IMG/VR virus record: IMGVR_UViG_3300017782_000195
Coordinates: 1 to 25,486 of that record
DNA length: 25,486 bases
Direction: 5' to 3' (one strand)
Origin: a virus
Each line of letters starts with the position of its first letter. Position 1 is the first letter of the stretch. Below, in pieces: positions 1 to 5,930 of this stretch. Under the pieces are notes generated by a model that did not search any database, had not been told where the DNA came from, and saw only the letters and a program-made list of their open reading frames with translations. Position numbers and translations under genes: made by a program.

Positions 1-15
1 AGTGAAATCACTCAT
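1..15 (-). CDS. Start of a further left-arm gene, cut by window edge
   Basis: Only the first five codons (Met-Ser-Asp-Phe-Thr) lie in the window. The ATG overlaps the stop codon of the upstream gene in an ATGA arrangement, as throughout this operon. A GGAGGCGAG Shine-Dalgarno stretch lies just upstream. Nothing can be said about its product. Confidence 0.5.
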
Positions 16-230
16 TCGCTCGCCTCCGCAATTTTTTCCTTCAATTCTTTTAGGGGTAAAGCAATGTGCCAAGTCTCGCCGTCGACAACGAGTAAAGACA
101 TGTTGTCTCTCTTGTAATCGGACAAGACAAACGGCGGCGTAAGGTAGAAAGTAGCCACACATTTTTTAGGACTCATACCAATCCTCGCTTGAGGGTCTAT
201 CGGTAAATCAATGACAATAAACGGCCTCAT
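12..230 (-). CDS. Hypothetical 72-residue protein
   Basis: No family is recognised. It is a soluble-looking 72-residue protein: a hydrophobic, beta-like N-terminus, a central aromatic and hydrophobic stretch, and a charged helical C-terminus rich in Lys and Glu. Its ATG overlaps the stop of the preceding gene (ATGA), and its own stop overlaps the start of the next gene, so it is translationally coupled on both sides. It is the third gene of the operon led by the ArdA-like gene. The position suggests a small early accessory protein, possibly anti-defence, but that is inference from location only. Confidence 0.75.
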   Translation of the reverse strand: MRPFIVIDLPIDPQARIGMSPKKCVATFYLTPPFVLSDYKRDNMSLLVVDGETWHIALPLKELKEKIAEASE

Positions 231-442
231 GCGACTCGCCCCTTTGGTTTTAGTGTGTAATGTTCGATTCGGTAGACATGCCCGCTATATGGATTTTTAG
301 ATTCTACGCATTTTATACGCTCTATCCGCATACCCATCGGAATATCCTCGCAAAAGTCGATGAACGATTCGCGCTCATCCGACGAGAATACTATATCCCC
401 AAAAGTATTGAAAACAGTAATCACATTTGTAACAATATTCAT
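227..442 (-). CDS. Hypothetical 71-residue protein coupled to the ArdA-like gene
   Basis: No family is recognised. The start chosen is the ATG at 442, which overlaps the ArdA-like stop codon as ATGA and follows a GGAGAG Shine-Dalgarno site about ten bases upstream. The longer reading from 457 would place its start inside that ribosome site. The protein mixes a beta-like N-terminal half with an acidic middle (SSDERESFIDFCED) and a basic, tyrosine-rich end. Coupling to the ArdA-like gene suggests joint production at a fixed ratio. Confidence 0.75.
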   Translation of the reverse strand: MNIVTNVITVFNTFGDIVFSSDERESFIDFCEDIPMGMRIERIKCVESKNPYSGHVYRIEHYTLKPKGRVA

Positions 443-972
443 CGAACATCTCTCCAAAATACATGCCCGTTGTCGGTGACATACACTAATTCAATCGACA
501 TATCGAAGCCAAATGCCTCATAGTCAAAATATCTCATGGCGATGTCGGGTAAATCACACATGTAATCTAAATCATGCACGAGCCACTCGCCAATGGATTT
601 ATTTTTATTCCATCCGAGGTCAATTTTACCGGCATACCGTTCTGTGAAATCGTAAATGTCGGTATAACCCCATTCGATATACGCGTTTACGGCGCGATAT
701 CCGTGTTCTTCGACCATTTGGGCAGTCTCTACAACCCCTTCGGGGTCGGGATATTCGCCTAAATTGGGCATGTTGTCATAATCATGTATGGCGTATTCTT
801 CATGGGTCGGCCTTTGGCACTCATGCTCATAATCCGCATACTCATCGGCATCTATCCATTTACCATTCAGTCGGCCTTCGTTGTAGCAACCTAAACACGC
901 CACATACACGCGTGGTTGGTTGTTCAAGCCGTATATTTCATGCGCTCTTTGTTCTCCCGTTTTGTTTTTCAT
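439..972 (-). CDS. ardA: ArdA-like antirestriction protein (DNA mimic)
   Basis: The 177-residue product has the ArdA hallmarks in order. An N-terminal PRVYVACLGCYNEGRLNGKW segment runs into an acidic WIDADEY. EEYAIHDYDNMPNLGEYP fills the middle. PDIAMRYFDYEAFGFDM is followed by a C-terminal NGHVFWR. Length and marked acidity match ArdA, a family of elongated DNA mimics that bind type I restriction-modification enzymes. The start at 972 was preferred to the ATG at 981 because AAGGA abuts the 981 codon but lies about nine bases from 972. It is the first gene after its TTAGTCGC promoter, with a 5' leader of about 45 bases. Family assignment is strong. Activity against archaeal type I systems is inferred. 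Confidence 0.88.
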   Translation of the reverse strand: MKNKTGEQRAHEIYGLNNQPRVYVACLGCYNEGRLNGKWIDADEYADYEHECQRPTHEEYAIHDYDNMPNLGEYPDPEGVVETAQMVEEHGYRAVNAYIEWGYTDIYDFTERYAGKIDLGWNKNKSIGEWLVHDLDYMCDLPDIAMRYFDYEAFGFDMSIELVYVTDNGHVFWRDVR

Positions 973-1019
973 ATTTATCATTCCTTTTTTTGTGTGTCGG
1001 CGGTTCTCTCCCGCTCTAT

Positions 1020-1075
1020 TTAACCATACCCGTTCAAGTATAAAAACCTTCCGATACGACTAAATCAGCGACTAA
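1020..1075 (-). promoter_or_regulatory. TTAGTCGC compound promoter P1 (ArdA-like operon)
   Basis: Read on the minus strand: TTAGTCGC (1075-1068), TTAGTCGT exactly 12 bp downstream (1063-1056), ATCGGAAGG, then the TATA box TTTTTATA (1046-1039). Eleven bases further comes ATGGTTAAATAGAG, a sequence shared with the promoter at 4907-4943. Transcription should start about 25 bases after the TATA box, near 1021-1024. Confidence 0.85.
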
Positions 1076-1076
1076 T

Positions 1077-1346
1077 TTATTGCATCTCCTTTATGGTTTT
1101 TACAACGGCATTTTTTTGCCAAGAGTGACGGTGAAGCGGTGCTTGATAACCACATTGAGGGCATTGCCAATCGACAACCCCAATTTTACTTTTAGGGTCA
1201 ATGTAAGTTATCAATTTTAACCTTGCGCGATATTTGGTAATGCGACTCAAACAAATGTTTGCACATATCGTTTCAGGGCAATAGGGCCGGTCGGAATCGC
1301 GTAGCGAATTGACAATTTCAACATACTCTAAGGTTTTATCGGTCAC
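1077..1346 (-). CDS. Small zinc-finger-type protein with RITKYR motif
   Basis: An 89-residue basic protein of unknown family. Cysteine pairs suggest metal binding: an N-terminal Cys/Cys pair (CPETICANIC) and a C-terminal CPQCG knuckle followed by histidines (LHRH). The central SRITKYRARLK stretch is strongly basic and is echoed at the start of the protein at 1817-2347 (NRITKYRDRRK), with 20 identical bases at DNA level. Its ATG overlaps the upstream stop by four bases. A nucleic-acid-binding role is plausible and would fit an early regulator, but it is not shown by any recognised domain. Confidence 0.78.
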   Translation of the reverse strand: MTDKTLEYVEIVNSLRDSDRPYCPETICANICLSRITKYRARLKLITYIDPKSKIGVVDWQCPQCGYQAPLHRHSWQKNAVVKTIKEMQ

Positions 1347-1732
1347 TCTTCTTCACCCCAATTGTTGTCCTTGTTGAGAGTGTCGTCTCGCTCATGTCGA
1401 GGCCATACTGAAATGCTGTAACGCGAAGTTTTCATGTAGAAGAAAGGTGTCATTTTACAATTTCTGTATTTTATTACTTCTTGATGTTTAGCCATGATTT
1501 TTTCGATTTTACCTAAAGGTAAAGTTAGCCATTCACTTGAACGCTCTTCGGATGATAGGTGTAACAAAATAGAACCGCGCAAACGGTGTATACTTTCGGG
1601 AAAGTCCTCAATGTTGGTTTTTCTTTGTCGGGCCAACATTTTACGGTAAACCGCAACGGCGTTCTTAGTGTCGACGCGAACCCATCCTTCAAATGTTCCT
1701 TCTGTTTCTGCTTTTGGTATTTTTATTTTCAT
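1343..1732 (-). CDS. Hypothetical 129-residue protein
   Basis: No family is recognised. The 129-residue product is charged and soluble, with several basic patches and a very acidic, asparagine-rich C-terminal tail ending WGEEE. The start at 1732 is supported by GGAGG about nine bases upstream. It is the first gene after the TTAGTCGC promoter at 1776-1812 and is coupled to the next gene by an ATGA overlap. Position alone suggests an early accessory function. Confidence 0.8.
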   Translation of the reverse strand: MKIKIPKAETEGTFEGWVRVDTKNAVAVYRKMLARQRKTNIEDFPESIHRLRGSILLHLSSEERSSEWLTLPLGKIEKIMAKHQEVIKYRNCKMTPFFYMKTSRYSISVWPRHERDDTLNKDNNWGEEE

Positions 1733-1754
1733 GTTTTTTGCCTCCTTCGGCTCT

Positions 1755-1812
1755 ATATCTACATATTAGTCCAAGTATAAAAACCTTCCGATGCGACTAA
1801 TTGTGCGACTAA
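1755..1812 (-). promoter_or_regulatory. TTAGTCGC compound promoter P2
   Basis: Read on the minus strand: TTAGTCGC (1812-1805), a second TTAGTCGC 12 bp on (1800-1793), ATCGGAAGG, then TTTTTATA (1783-1776) followed by CTTGG. The spacing is base-for-base the same as in P1. About 11 bases after the TATA box is ATATGTAGATATAGAG, resembling the start region of P1. It drives the genes at 1343-1732 and 1077-1346. Confidence 0.85.
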
Positions 1813-1816
1813 ATTA

Positions 1817-2347
1817 TTATTCTTCGACCGCCTCCACCTTTTTGTAAGGTTGGCCTACGGCGTATAATTTCAGGATTTTTCGCCGGTCTGTTCCGGTTTT
1901 TGGTGCTGTATCTACATGCACTTCGCCGTTGGCGTTTACAAGTAGAACATGCCCCTTGACATAAACGATGTATGCTGAAATTGAAATTGATGAGGTCGTC
2001 TGTTCAATCCAAGGTTCTTCGGATTCGGGACACCAATAATGCTTTTTTACGACGGACTTTTGACCTTCGGCCAATTCGTTGAAGTCGTTGAAATGTTTTA
2101 GGAATTGGTTTACCGTTAAAGGTATTTTTTTGTATTTTGTAGCCCACACGCTTTTTCGCGAACGGACACTCCACTTTTTACGGGCCGCCCGTAGAAGGTC
2201 GCCTAAATTGTGAAGGTATCGCACTTGGTCGGCAACGCCCAAACAATGCGCCACATGATGAGCGCATACATTTTGATTCGGGTTTTCCGAATTGTTTGAG
2301 TAGCGTTTTCGCCGGTCGCGATATTTGGTAATGCGATTCTTACTCAT
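1817..2347 (-). CDS. Papain-fold-like small protein (putative)
   Basis: The 176-residue product begins with a very basic tail (MSKNRITKYRDRRKR). The rest has the layout of small phage proteins with a papain-like cysteine-peptidase fold: a Cys-containing first helix (NVCAHHVAHCLG, Cys28), a basic middle, a TVNQFLKHF helix, and a strand pair AYIVYVKGHVLLVNANGEVH with His133, then Asp146. These residues are possible catalytic Cys/His/Asp, but the spacing is inferred and activity may be lost. Start at 2347 has GGAGGC upstream and an ATGA overlap with the preceding 33-residue gene. It is the last gene of the P3 operon. The fold assignment is from memory of similar phage proteins and is only moderately sure. 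Confidence 0.6.
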   Translation of the reverse strand: MSKNRITKYRDRRKRYSNNSENPNQNVCAHHVAHCLGVADQVRYLHNLGDLLRAARKKWSVRSRKSVWATKYKKIPLTVNQFLKHFNDFNELAEGQKSVVKKHYWCPESEEPWIEQTTSSISISAYIVYVKGHVLLVNANGEVHVDTAPKTGTDRRKILKLYAVGQPYKKVEAVEE

Positions 2348-2445
2348 TTTTTCGCCTCCAATTTTTCTTTTAACTTGGCGATTGTCGTTCTTGCGACCAC
2401 CAATTCGGGAGTGCGTTCAACAAATGGGGGAAACCAAACCTTCAT
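2344..2445 (-). CDS. 33-residue miniprotein
   Basis: A very small gene supported by context, not homology. Its ATG overlaps the stop of the upstream mini-gene (ATGA), a GGTGGCG ribosome site lies eight bases before it, and its stop overlaps the next ATG. The product starts MKVWFPPFVERTPELVV and ends in a lysine/glutamate-rich helix. No function is recognised. Confidence 0.6.
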   Translation of the reverse strand: MKVWFPPFVERTPELVVARTTIAKLKEKLEAKK

Positions 2446-2504
2446 TGAAATCGCCACCTATTGTATCGAATCGCGATTTGAATTAACCATGCCGTGAATA
2501 TCAT
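2442..2504 (-). CDS. 20-residue miniprotein
   Basis: The reading frame starts four bases after the upstream stop, with GGGGTTG before it as a possible ribosome site, and ends in an ATGA overlap with the next gene. The product is mostly hydrophobic then basic (MIFTAWLIQIAIRYNRWRFQ), so it could be a tiny membrane-associated peptide. It could also merely be a translational relay that keeps ribosomes moving between neighbours. Confidence 0.4.
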   Translation of the reverse strand: MIFTAWLIQIAIRYNRWRFQ

Positions 2505-2508
2505 TTTT

Positions 2509-2682
2509 TCACAACCCCAATTTGTTTCTAATCCATTGAACCGCCGACCAAAACTCTTCATCGGTATATCGCTCTTCGTTTTCGTCTAAAACGGTTGCTT
2601 GTAAGTAAAAACTGTTATGAGCATAACCTTGATTGACTATGCCGTGAGCGCATTCTTTGATTCTTTTTGTAATTCTCTTCAT
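2509..2682 (-). CDS. Hypothetical 57-residue protein
   Basis: No family is recognised. The start overlaps the stop of the zinc-ribbon gene upstream (ATGA), with GGCGGAG five bases before it. The product opens with a basic MKRITKRIKECAHG stretch, reminiscent of the RITKYR motif in two other genes of this arm, and ends in an acidic then tryptophan-rich helix (TDEEFWSAVQWIRNK). It sits second in the P3 operon. Confidence 0.65.
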   Translation of the reverse strand: MKRITKRIKECAHGIVNQGYAHNSFYLQATVLDENEERYTDEEFWSAVQWIRNKLGL

Positions 2683-2834
2683 TGTTCTCCGCCTCTCTTA
2701 ATCAATTTTGTATCGCAAGTAGGGCAACGGCACGAGTGAGAATCAATATTCCATGTTTCATCGCATTTAGGACAACGCCCGTCTTCATACCAATCCATGT
2801 GTTGTTCATCATATTGCCATTGTATTTTTCTCAT
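2679..2834 (-). CDS. 51-residue zinc-ribbon miniprotein
   Basis: Two or three cysteine knuckles are visible: RCPKCDE, then CRCPTCD. They are separated by a short aromatic and polar loop, the usual layout of a single zinc ribbon. A basic tail (KLIKRGGEQ) follows. It is the first gene after promoter P3, with GGAG about eight bases before the ATG. Many viral zinc-ribbon miniproteins act as nucleic-acid or protein adaptors. Nothing here fixes the target. Confidence 0.75.
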   Translation of the reverse strand: MRKIQWQYDEQHMDWYEDGRCPKCDETWNIDSHSCRCPTCDTKLIKRGGEQ

Positions 2835-2856
2835 TGTTTCATCTCCTTCCGGTTAA

Positions 2857-2913
2857 TTAACCATTCCCCTATCAAGTATATAACCCTGCCGATGCGACTA
2901 ATACTGCGACTAA
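2857..2913 (-). promoter_or_regulatory. TTAGTCGC compound promoter P3
   Basis: Read on the minus strand: TTAGTCGC (2913-2906), a second copy 12 bp on (2901-2894), ATCGGCAGG, then GTTATATA (2884-2877) followed by CTTG. The start region AATGGTTAATTAACC lies about 11-12 bases beyond the TATA box. It drives five small genes down to 1817. Confidence 0.85.
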
Positions 2914-2973
2914 TTTTGGGTTTCCCTGAGACGGGATGCCTCTTTTTAGCCACCACATCAGCCGTAAACGCGT

Positions 2974-4494
2974 TCACTTAGTCCATCCTCCGGTGATTGA
3001 GATTCGGTTGAGTGTGGTTGAACCGTTGCCTTGGTATTCGCCGTGTCGCTTGACCGTTCCGGTCAAAGTCAATTTAGCACCGGTCTTGATTCCTCCGACA
3101 TCGGCTTGACCGAAGGTGACAAACGCCTCGTTTTTGGCGGTTCTAAACTCGGTGATGGTGTAACCGTTGCGCGTCTCCCGTTGCGAGTGGTAGAATACTT
3201 TGACGGTAATTCTTTGACCGGCATCGGCGGTGTATGATTTGGTTTTCGATTCGGGTTTGATGTCGGACTTTTCTGCGAACCATTGCTCATGTATTTTTTT
3301 GAGCCATCGCGATGACGCGCCCGCATACACATTCCAAGTCTTTCGTTGAACCACTCCGCATTCAGCCACCGATAATACTTTTCGGGTAAAATCACTTGGC
3401 CGGTCATTTTTCATGTCCTCGACCGCTTGAGCAAAGTCCGACGCGAGCATCATAACTTTGGCCGACGGTCGCCACTCCATCATGTTAAGAAGCGTGTGCA
3501 TGGGTAAAGTATTGTTGATGTCGGCGTTGCGTTTGATGTTGAAAATATTTGGTAATTTGAGCAAGGGTCGCCATTCTACCGGTCTTGTCGGGTGTGTCCG
3601 AGACCATTGACCCAATTCTAAGAGGTCTTCATCCTCAAGATATTTTACGCTTGAAAATAAGAGTGTATGACCCAAACCGCTTTTGTATGGTATTTTTTGG
3701 GTCGCATACGCACCGATGAGCATGTTCATGAGCGAGGTTTCAAAAGTAGTCTCGGACACGCGACCGCCATGTGAGGTGGGTTCTTCCGGTGATGCCGTCG
3801 CATAGCGTAGTAAATCCTCAAGGTCTTTGGGGTCAAGGCCGGTGTAGGATTTGAGGCATGTTTTACCCACCCACCGTTTTTGACCCTTGGGGGATTCGAC
3901 GATGAAAACCTGTTTTCTACGCCTACGGCCCGATGTGCAGTGGTCGCATTGGTCGATGTATTTTTCCGGTAATTTTTTACGGCCTACGCGTTCGGGTATT
4001 TTTTCACCAAACATGGCCGTGTAAATCGCGGGCGTGTCTTGAGGATTGTTGGGGTCGGCCGGGTCGCACACGGAGATAACGCGCCACTTTGACGGTGGGG
4101 TATATCGGGCCTTGATTTGAACGGTCGAATATCCAACGAATTGAGATTCTTTGAAAACATCGGGTGGGGTGTGTAACTTTCCGATGTGGTCGAAGTTGCG
4201 CCATATTTTTTCGATGTCGGGAGATTTGAGTCGATAGAGCCGACGGTTGACTTTCGGATTAAAACGCCATTTAGCACCGGTCATATCCTGAAATTGGGCA
4301 TCGAAAACCGAACCGTGTTTTCTCTTGCATTTGACAAAGGCGCGATAAGTGGGTGGCGGTGAATCCTCAAACGAATATTTGAACGGAATGTCACGCGAGG
4401 CACATTTTTTGGAGAACCTCTCAAGCGACTTTTGAACGCGCGGCCATTGCGCGTGAGTGCATGAAAAATCGACATCAATATCATGCTTCGACAA
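2974..4494 (-). CDS. Zinc-finger plus OB-fold-like nucleic-acid-binding protein
   Basis: A 506-residue protein. A Cys4-type or related site is suggested by CDHC at residues 183-186, a basic SGRRRRKQVFIVE segment and GKTCLKSYTGL (Cys213). That arrangement recurs in phage and plasmid proteins together with a C-terminal OB-fold-like domain. Here the matching C-terminal segment (about 415-500) has ITVKVFYHSQR, an FRTAKNEAFVTF strand and TGTVKRHGEYQG. The middle (about 220-410) is unrecognised and helical. A TTG start is used: GAGGTG lies seven bases upstream, and the frame overlaps the preceding gene by 14 bases. Single-stranded DNA or RNA handling during replication is inferred from the domain types. 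Confidence 0.75.
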   Translation of the reverse strand: MSKHDIDVDFSCTHAQWPRVQKSLERFSKKCASRDIPFKYSFEDSPPPTYRAFVKCKRKHGSVFDAQFQDMTGAKWRFNPKVNRRLYRLKSPDIEKIWRNFDHIGKLHTPPDVFKESQFVGYSTVQIKARYTPPSKWRVISVCDPADPNNPQDTPAIYTAMFGEKIPERVGRKKLPEKYIDQCDHCTSGRRRRKQVFIVESPKGQKRWVGKTCLKSYTGLDPKDLEDLLRYATASPEEPTSHGGRVSETTFETSLMNMLIGAYATQKIPYKSGLGHTLLFSSVKYLEDEDLLELGQWSRTHPTRPVEWRPLLKLPNIFNIKRNADINNTLPMHTLLNMMEWRPSAKVMMLASDFAQAVEDMKNDRPSDFTRKVLSVAECGVVQRKTWNVYAGASSRWLKKIHEQWFAEKSDIKPESKTKSYTADAGQRITVKVFYHSQRETRNGYTITEFRTAKNEAFVTFGQADVGGIKTGAKLTLTGTVKRHGEYQGNGSTTLNRISITGGWTK

Positions 4495-4711
4495 ATTGAG
4501 TCACCTCGGATTCTGTAAGGGGGTAGTAGCCGTTTTTGAATTGCGCGTGTGTGATGTAGCGAGATGTTTTGAACATGCCGTTGATGGTGTCAAGGTGTGC
4601 AATTCGGGTGTGAGTTTCCGTGTGCGAGACTACAAAGATGATGTGATATTTTCTCAAGGGAAACTTTGTAGTGGTAACTGATACGGGTTTGAAGTATTGG
4701 GCCGACTTCAT
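4481..4711 (-). CDS. Hypothetical 76-residue protein
   Basis: No family is recognised. The ATG at 4711 was chosen because it follows the upstream stop by two bases and has GGGGTG about nine bases before it. A longer reading from 4807 would overlap nearly all of the zinc-ribbon gene. The product looks like a compact mixed alpha/beta protein with a strand-rich centre (KYHIIFVVSHTETHTRIAHL) and an acidic C-terminus. It is second in the P4 operon. Confidence 0.72.
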   Translation of the reverse strand: MKSAQYFKPVSVTTTKFPLRKYHIIFVVSHTETHTRIAHLDTINGMFKTSRYITHAQFKNGYYPLTESEVTQFVEA

Positions 4712-4713
4712 AT

Positions 4714-4872
4714 TCAAGCACCCCAAAGGAAAGTAAAAGTGCCACAGTGAATGCAACGGGCATTTTCGTTCGATACGCCGATGGGTGTAAACTTTTTGCA
4801 GCCACACTTTTTACAGCGCACACCTTTCAAGGTGATATGGTCGTTCTTGGGTTGGGTTGTTTGTCGGGTCAT
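4714..4872 (-). CDS. 52-residue zinc-ribbon miniprotein
   Basis: A clean one-domain zinc ribbon: VRCKKCGCKKF provides the first CxxC, and ARCIHCGTF the second, 17 residues further. A short polar N-terminus precedes it and the protein ends FLWGA. The start has AGAGGC about eight bases upstream and a 5' leader of about 15 bases from promoter P4. It is the first gene of the operon that ends with the 506-residue DNA-binding-type protein. Confidence 0.78.
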   Translation of the reverse strand: MTRQTTQPKNDHITLKGVRCKKCGCKKFTPIGVSNENARCIHCGTFTFLWGA

Positions 4873-4879
4873 TTTCTTT

Positions 4880-4943
4880 GCCTCTATTTAGCCATATACA
4901 TACTACTATTTAAGGCTTCCGACGCGACTAAAACTGCGACTAA
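4880..4943 (-). promoter_or_regulatory. TTAGTCGC compound promoter P4
   Basis: Read on the minus strand: TTAGTCGC (4943-4936), a second copy 12 bp on (4931-4924), GTCGGAAGC, TATA box CTTAAATA (4914-4907), 11 bases, then ATGGCTAAATAGAG, nearly identical to the start region of P1. It fires leftwards from the edge of the large TTAGTCG control region. Confidence 0.85.
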
Positions 4944-5880
4944 AAAGTGTTATCGACTAAATCAGCCCCTCGCGAGCGTGTGTGCGTTCATATTATTACG
5001 AGATTTGGGGCGGTATTTTTCGACTAATTTTTATCGACTAAATCGGCAACGCCTGATTCCGACGGCTCGAAAATTAGTTACGACTAATTAAATGTAACAT
5101 TTTCACACGGTTTTTAGTCGGGGTAACGAAAACGACTAATATTATTTTTTTTACTGCGATTATTAGTCGTGCCTAATTTTTCGGATGGATTTTTGTAGTC
5201 AATAATTTTTAAGTGTTTTTAGTCGGGGCTAATTTTTTAGGTGGCGTTTTTTACGAAAAACCTTGGCATCATCTTAGTCGTGGCTAATTTTTTTGGCGAA
5301 TCTTTTTGGGCGACTAATTTTTTATCGACTAAAACGCCATTAGTCGCGACTAAAATAGTTGCTCGCAGTCACGCCTTTAGTCGCAAAATTGAGACATCGA
5401 CGCTTAGGAGGGGGTAGTTGGGCCACAGTGAAGAATTGCGACTAAAACGCACACTGAAAGCCTGTTTATTAGTCGCGACTAAAATTAAACGCGACTAAAA
5501 ATATTGGTCGCAGTCACCCGTTTAGTCGCAAACCCAAAGTCGCCCACGCTGACACCCTCATAATCGTCTCCATCTTTTTTTTGCGACTAAAAGGCACACT
5601 GCGCTCTACTTTATTAGTCGCGACTAAAATCGGCGTTAATCGCGACTAAAATACAGGGGCGACATACATCGTTTAGTCGCAAAATCCTCACGCTCACGCC
5701 GAACCCCACCTATTCGTCGCCACCTCAAAATTATCGACTAAAACGCTTACCGAGGCCCATAAAATTAGTCGCGACTAAAGCCGAATTAGTCGATAAAAAT
5801 ACGCAAAACGACTAAAAATAAAAAAATAGTCGCGATTAAAAGTTACTGCTCAGGTCAAAATTAGTCGCCTAATTAGTCGC
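4924..5880. repeat. Dense TTAGTCG/CGACTAA array in the divergent control region
   Basis: About 33 exact copies of TTAGTCG in either orientation lie in under 1 kb, with no convincing gene. The left part (5114-5290) holds single or degenerate head-to-head sites such as TTAGTCGTGCCTAA, TTAGTCGGGGCTAA and TTAGTCGTGGCTAA at 5163, 5219 and 5274, each followed by a T-run. The right part holds perfect palindromes TTAGTCGCGACTAA at 5340, 5469, 5614 and 5765, and imperfect ones at 5636 and about 5827. The array lies between the divergent promoters P4 and P5 and shares their box. Possible roles are master operator, replication origin or partition site. Confidence 0.9.
5340..5778. repeat. Three-unit higher-order repeat, 145-151 bp period
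   Basis: Each unit runs palindrome TTAGTCGCGACTAA, then TTTAGTCGCAAA (5376, 5521, 5672), then a 43-48 bp core, then TTGCGACTAAAA or TTATCGACTAAAA (5436, 5581, 5731), then the next palindrome (5340, 5469, 5614, 5765). From unit to unit each element repeats at 145 then about 151 bp. The two inner elements are inverted and bracket the core. CGCAGTCAC precedes the TTTAGTCGC element in the first two units, and GCACACTG follows the right element at the first two right-hand sites. Confidence 0.85.
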
Positions 5881-5913
5881 ATCGGTGGGTATAAATAGGT
5901 GCAGCCCGTAGGG
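5861..5913 (+). promoter_or_regulatory. TTAGTCGC compound promoter P5
   Basis: TTAGTCGC at 5861, a second copy exactly 12 bp on at 5873, ATCGGTGGG, a consensus TATA box TATAAATA at 5890-5897, 11 bases, then TAGGG at 5909. It mirrors the minus-strand promoters and faces right. The start region GCAGCCCGTAGGG is closely matched in P6. Confidence 0.9.
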
Positions 5914-5930
5914 TAACTTGGAGATATAAT

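Larger units (their letters stand above)
1226..2336. repeat. 20-bp direct repeat shared by two genes (1226-1245 and 2317-2336)
   Basis: The plus-strand sequence CGCGATATTTGGTAATGCGA occurs at 1226-1245 and at 2317-2336, about 1.09 kb apart. In both places it encodes RITKYR on the minus strand. In the 89-residue gene it is internal. In the 176-residue gene it lies at the extreme N-terminus. It may be a shared basic motif, a recombination scar or a partial duplication. Confidence 0.7.

Noticed and set aside
2831-2977. 48-codon minus-strand frame starting GTG in a GTGA overlap with the 506-residue gene
   Set aside because: It reads straight through the two boxes and TATA of promoter P3, whose sequence is explained by the promoter, and its end overlaps the next gene.
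4747-5091. 114-codon plus-strand frame
   Set aside because: It lies opposite the zinc-ribbon gene and runs through promoter P4 and the repeat array. No ribosome site, and its composition follows the repeats.
5340-5778. CRISPR array (repeats with 43-48 bp spacers)
   Set aside because: The repeated elements are short palindromes and inverted half-sites in a four-part order, spacing varies, the cores resemble each other, and no cas gene is present.
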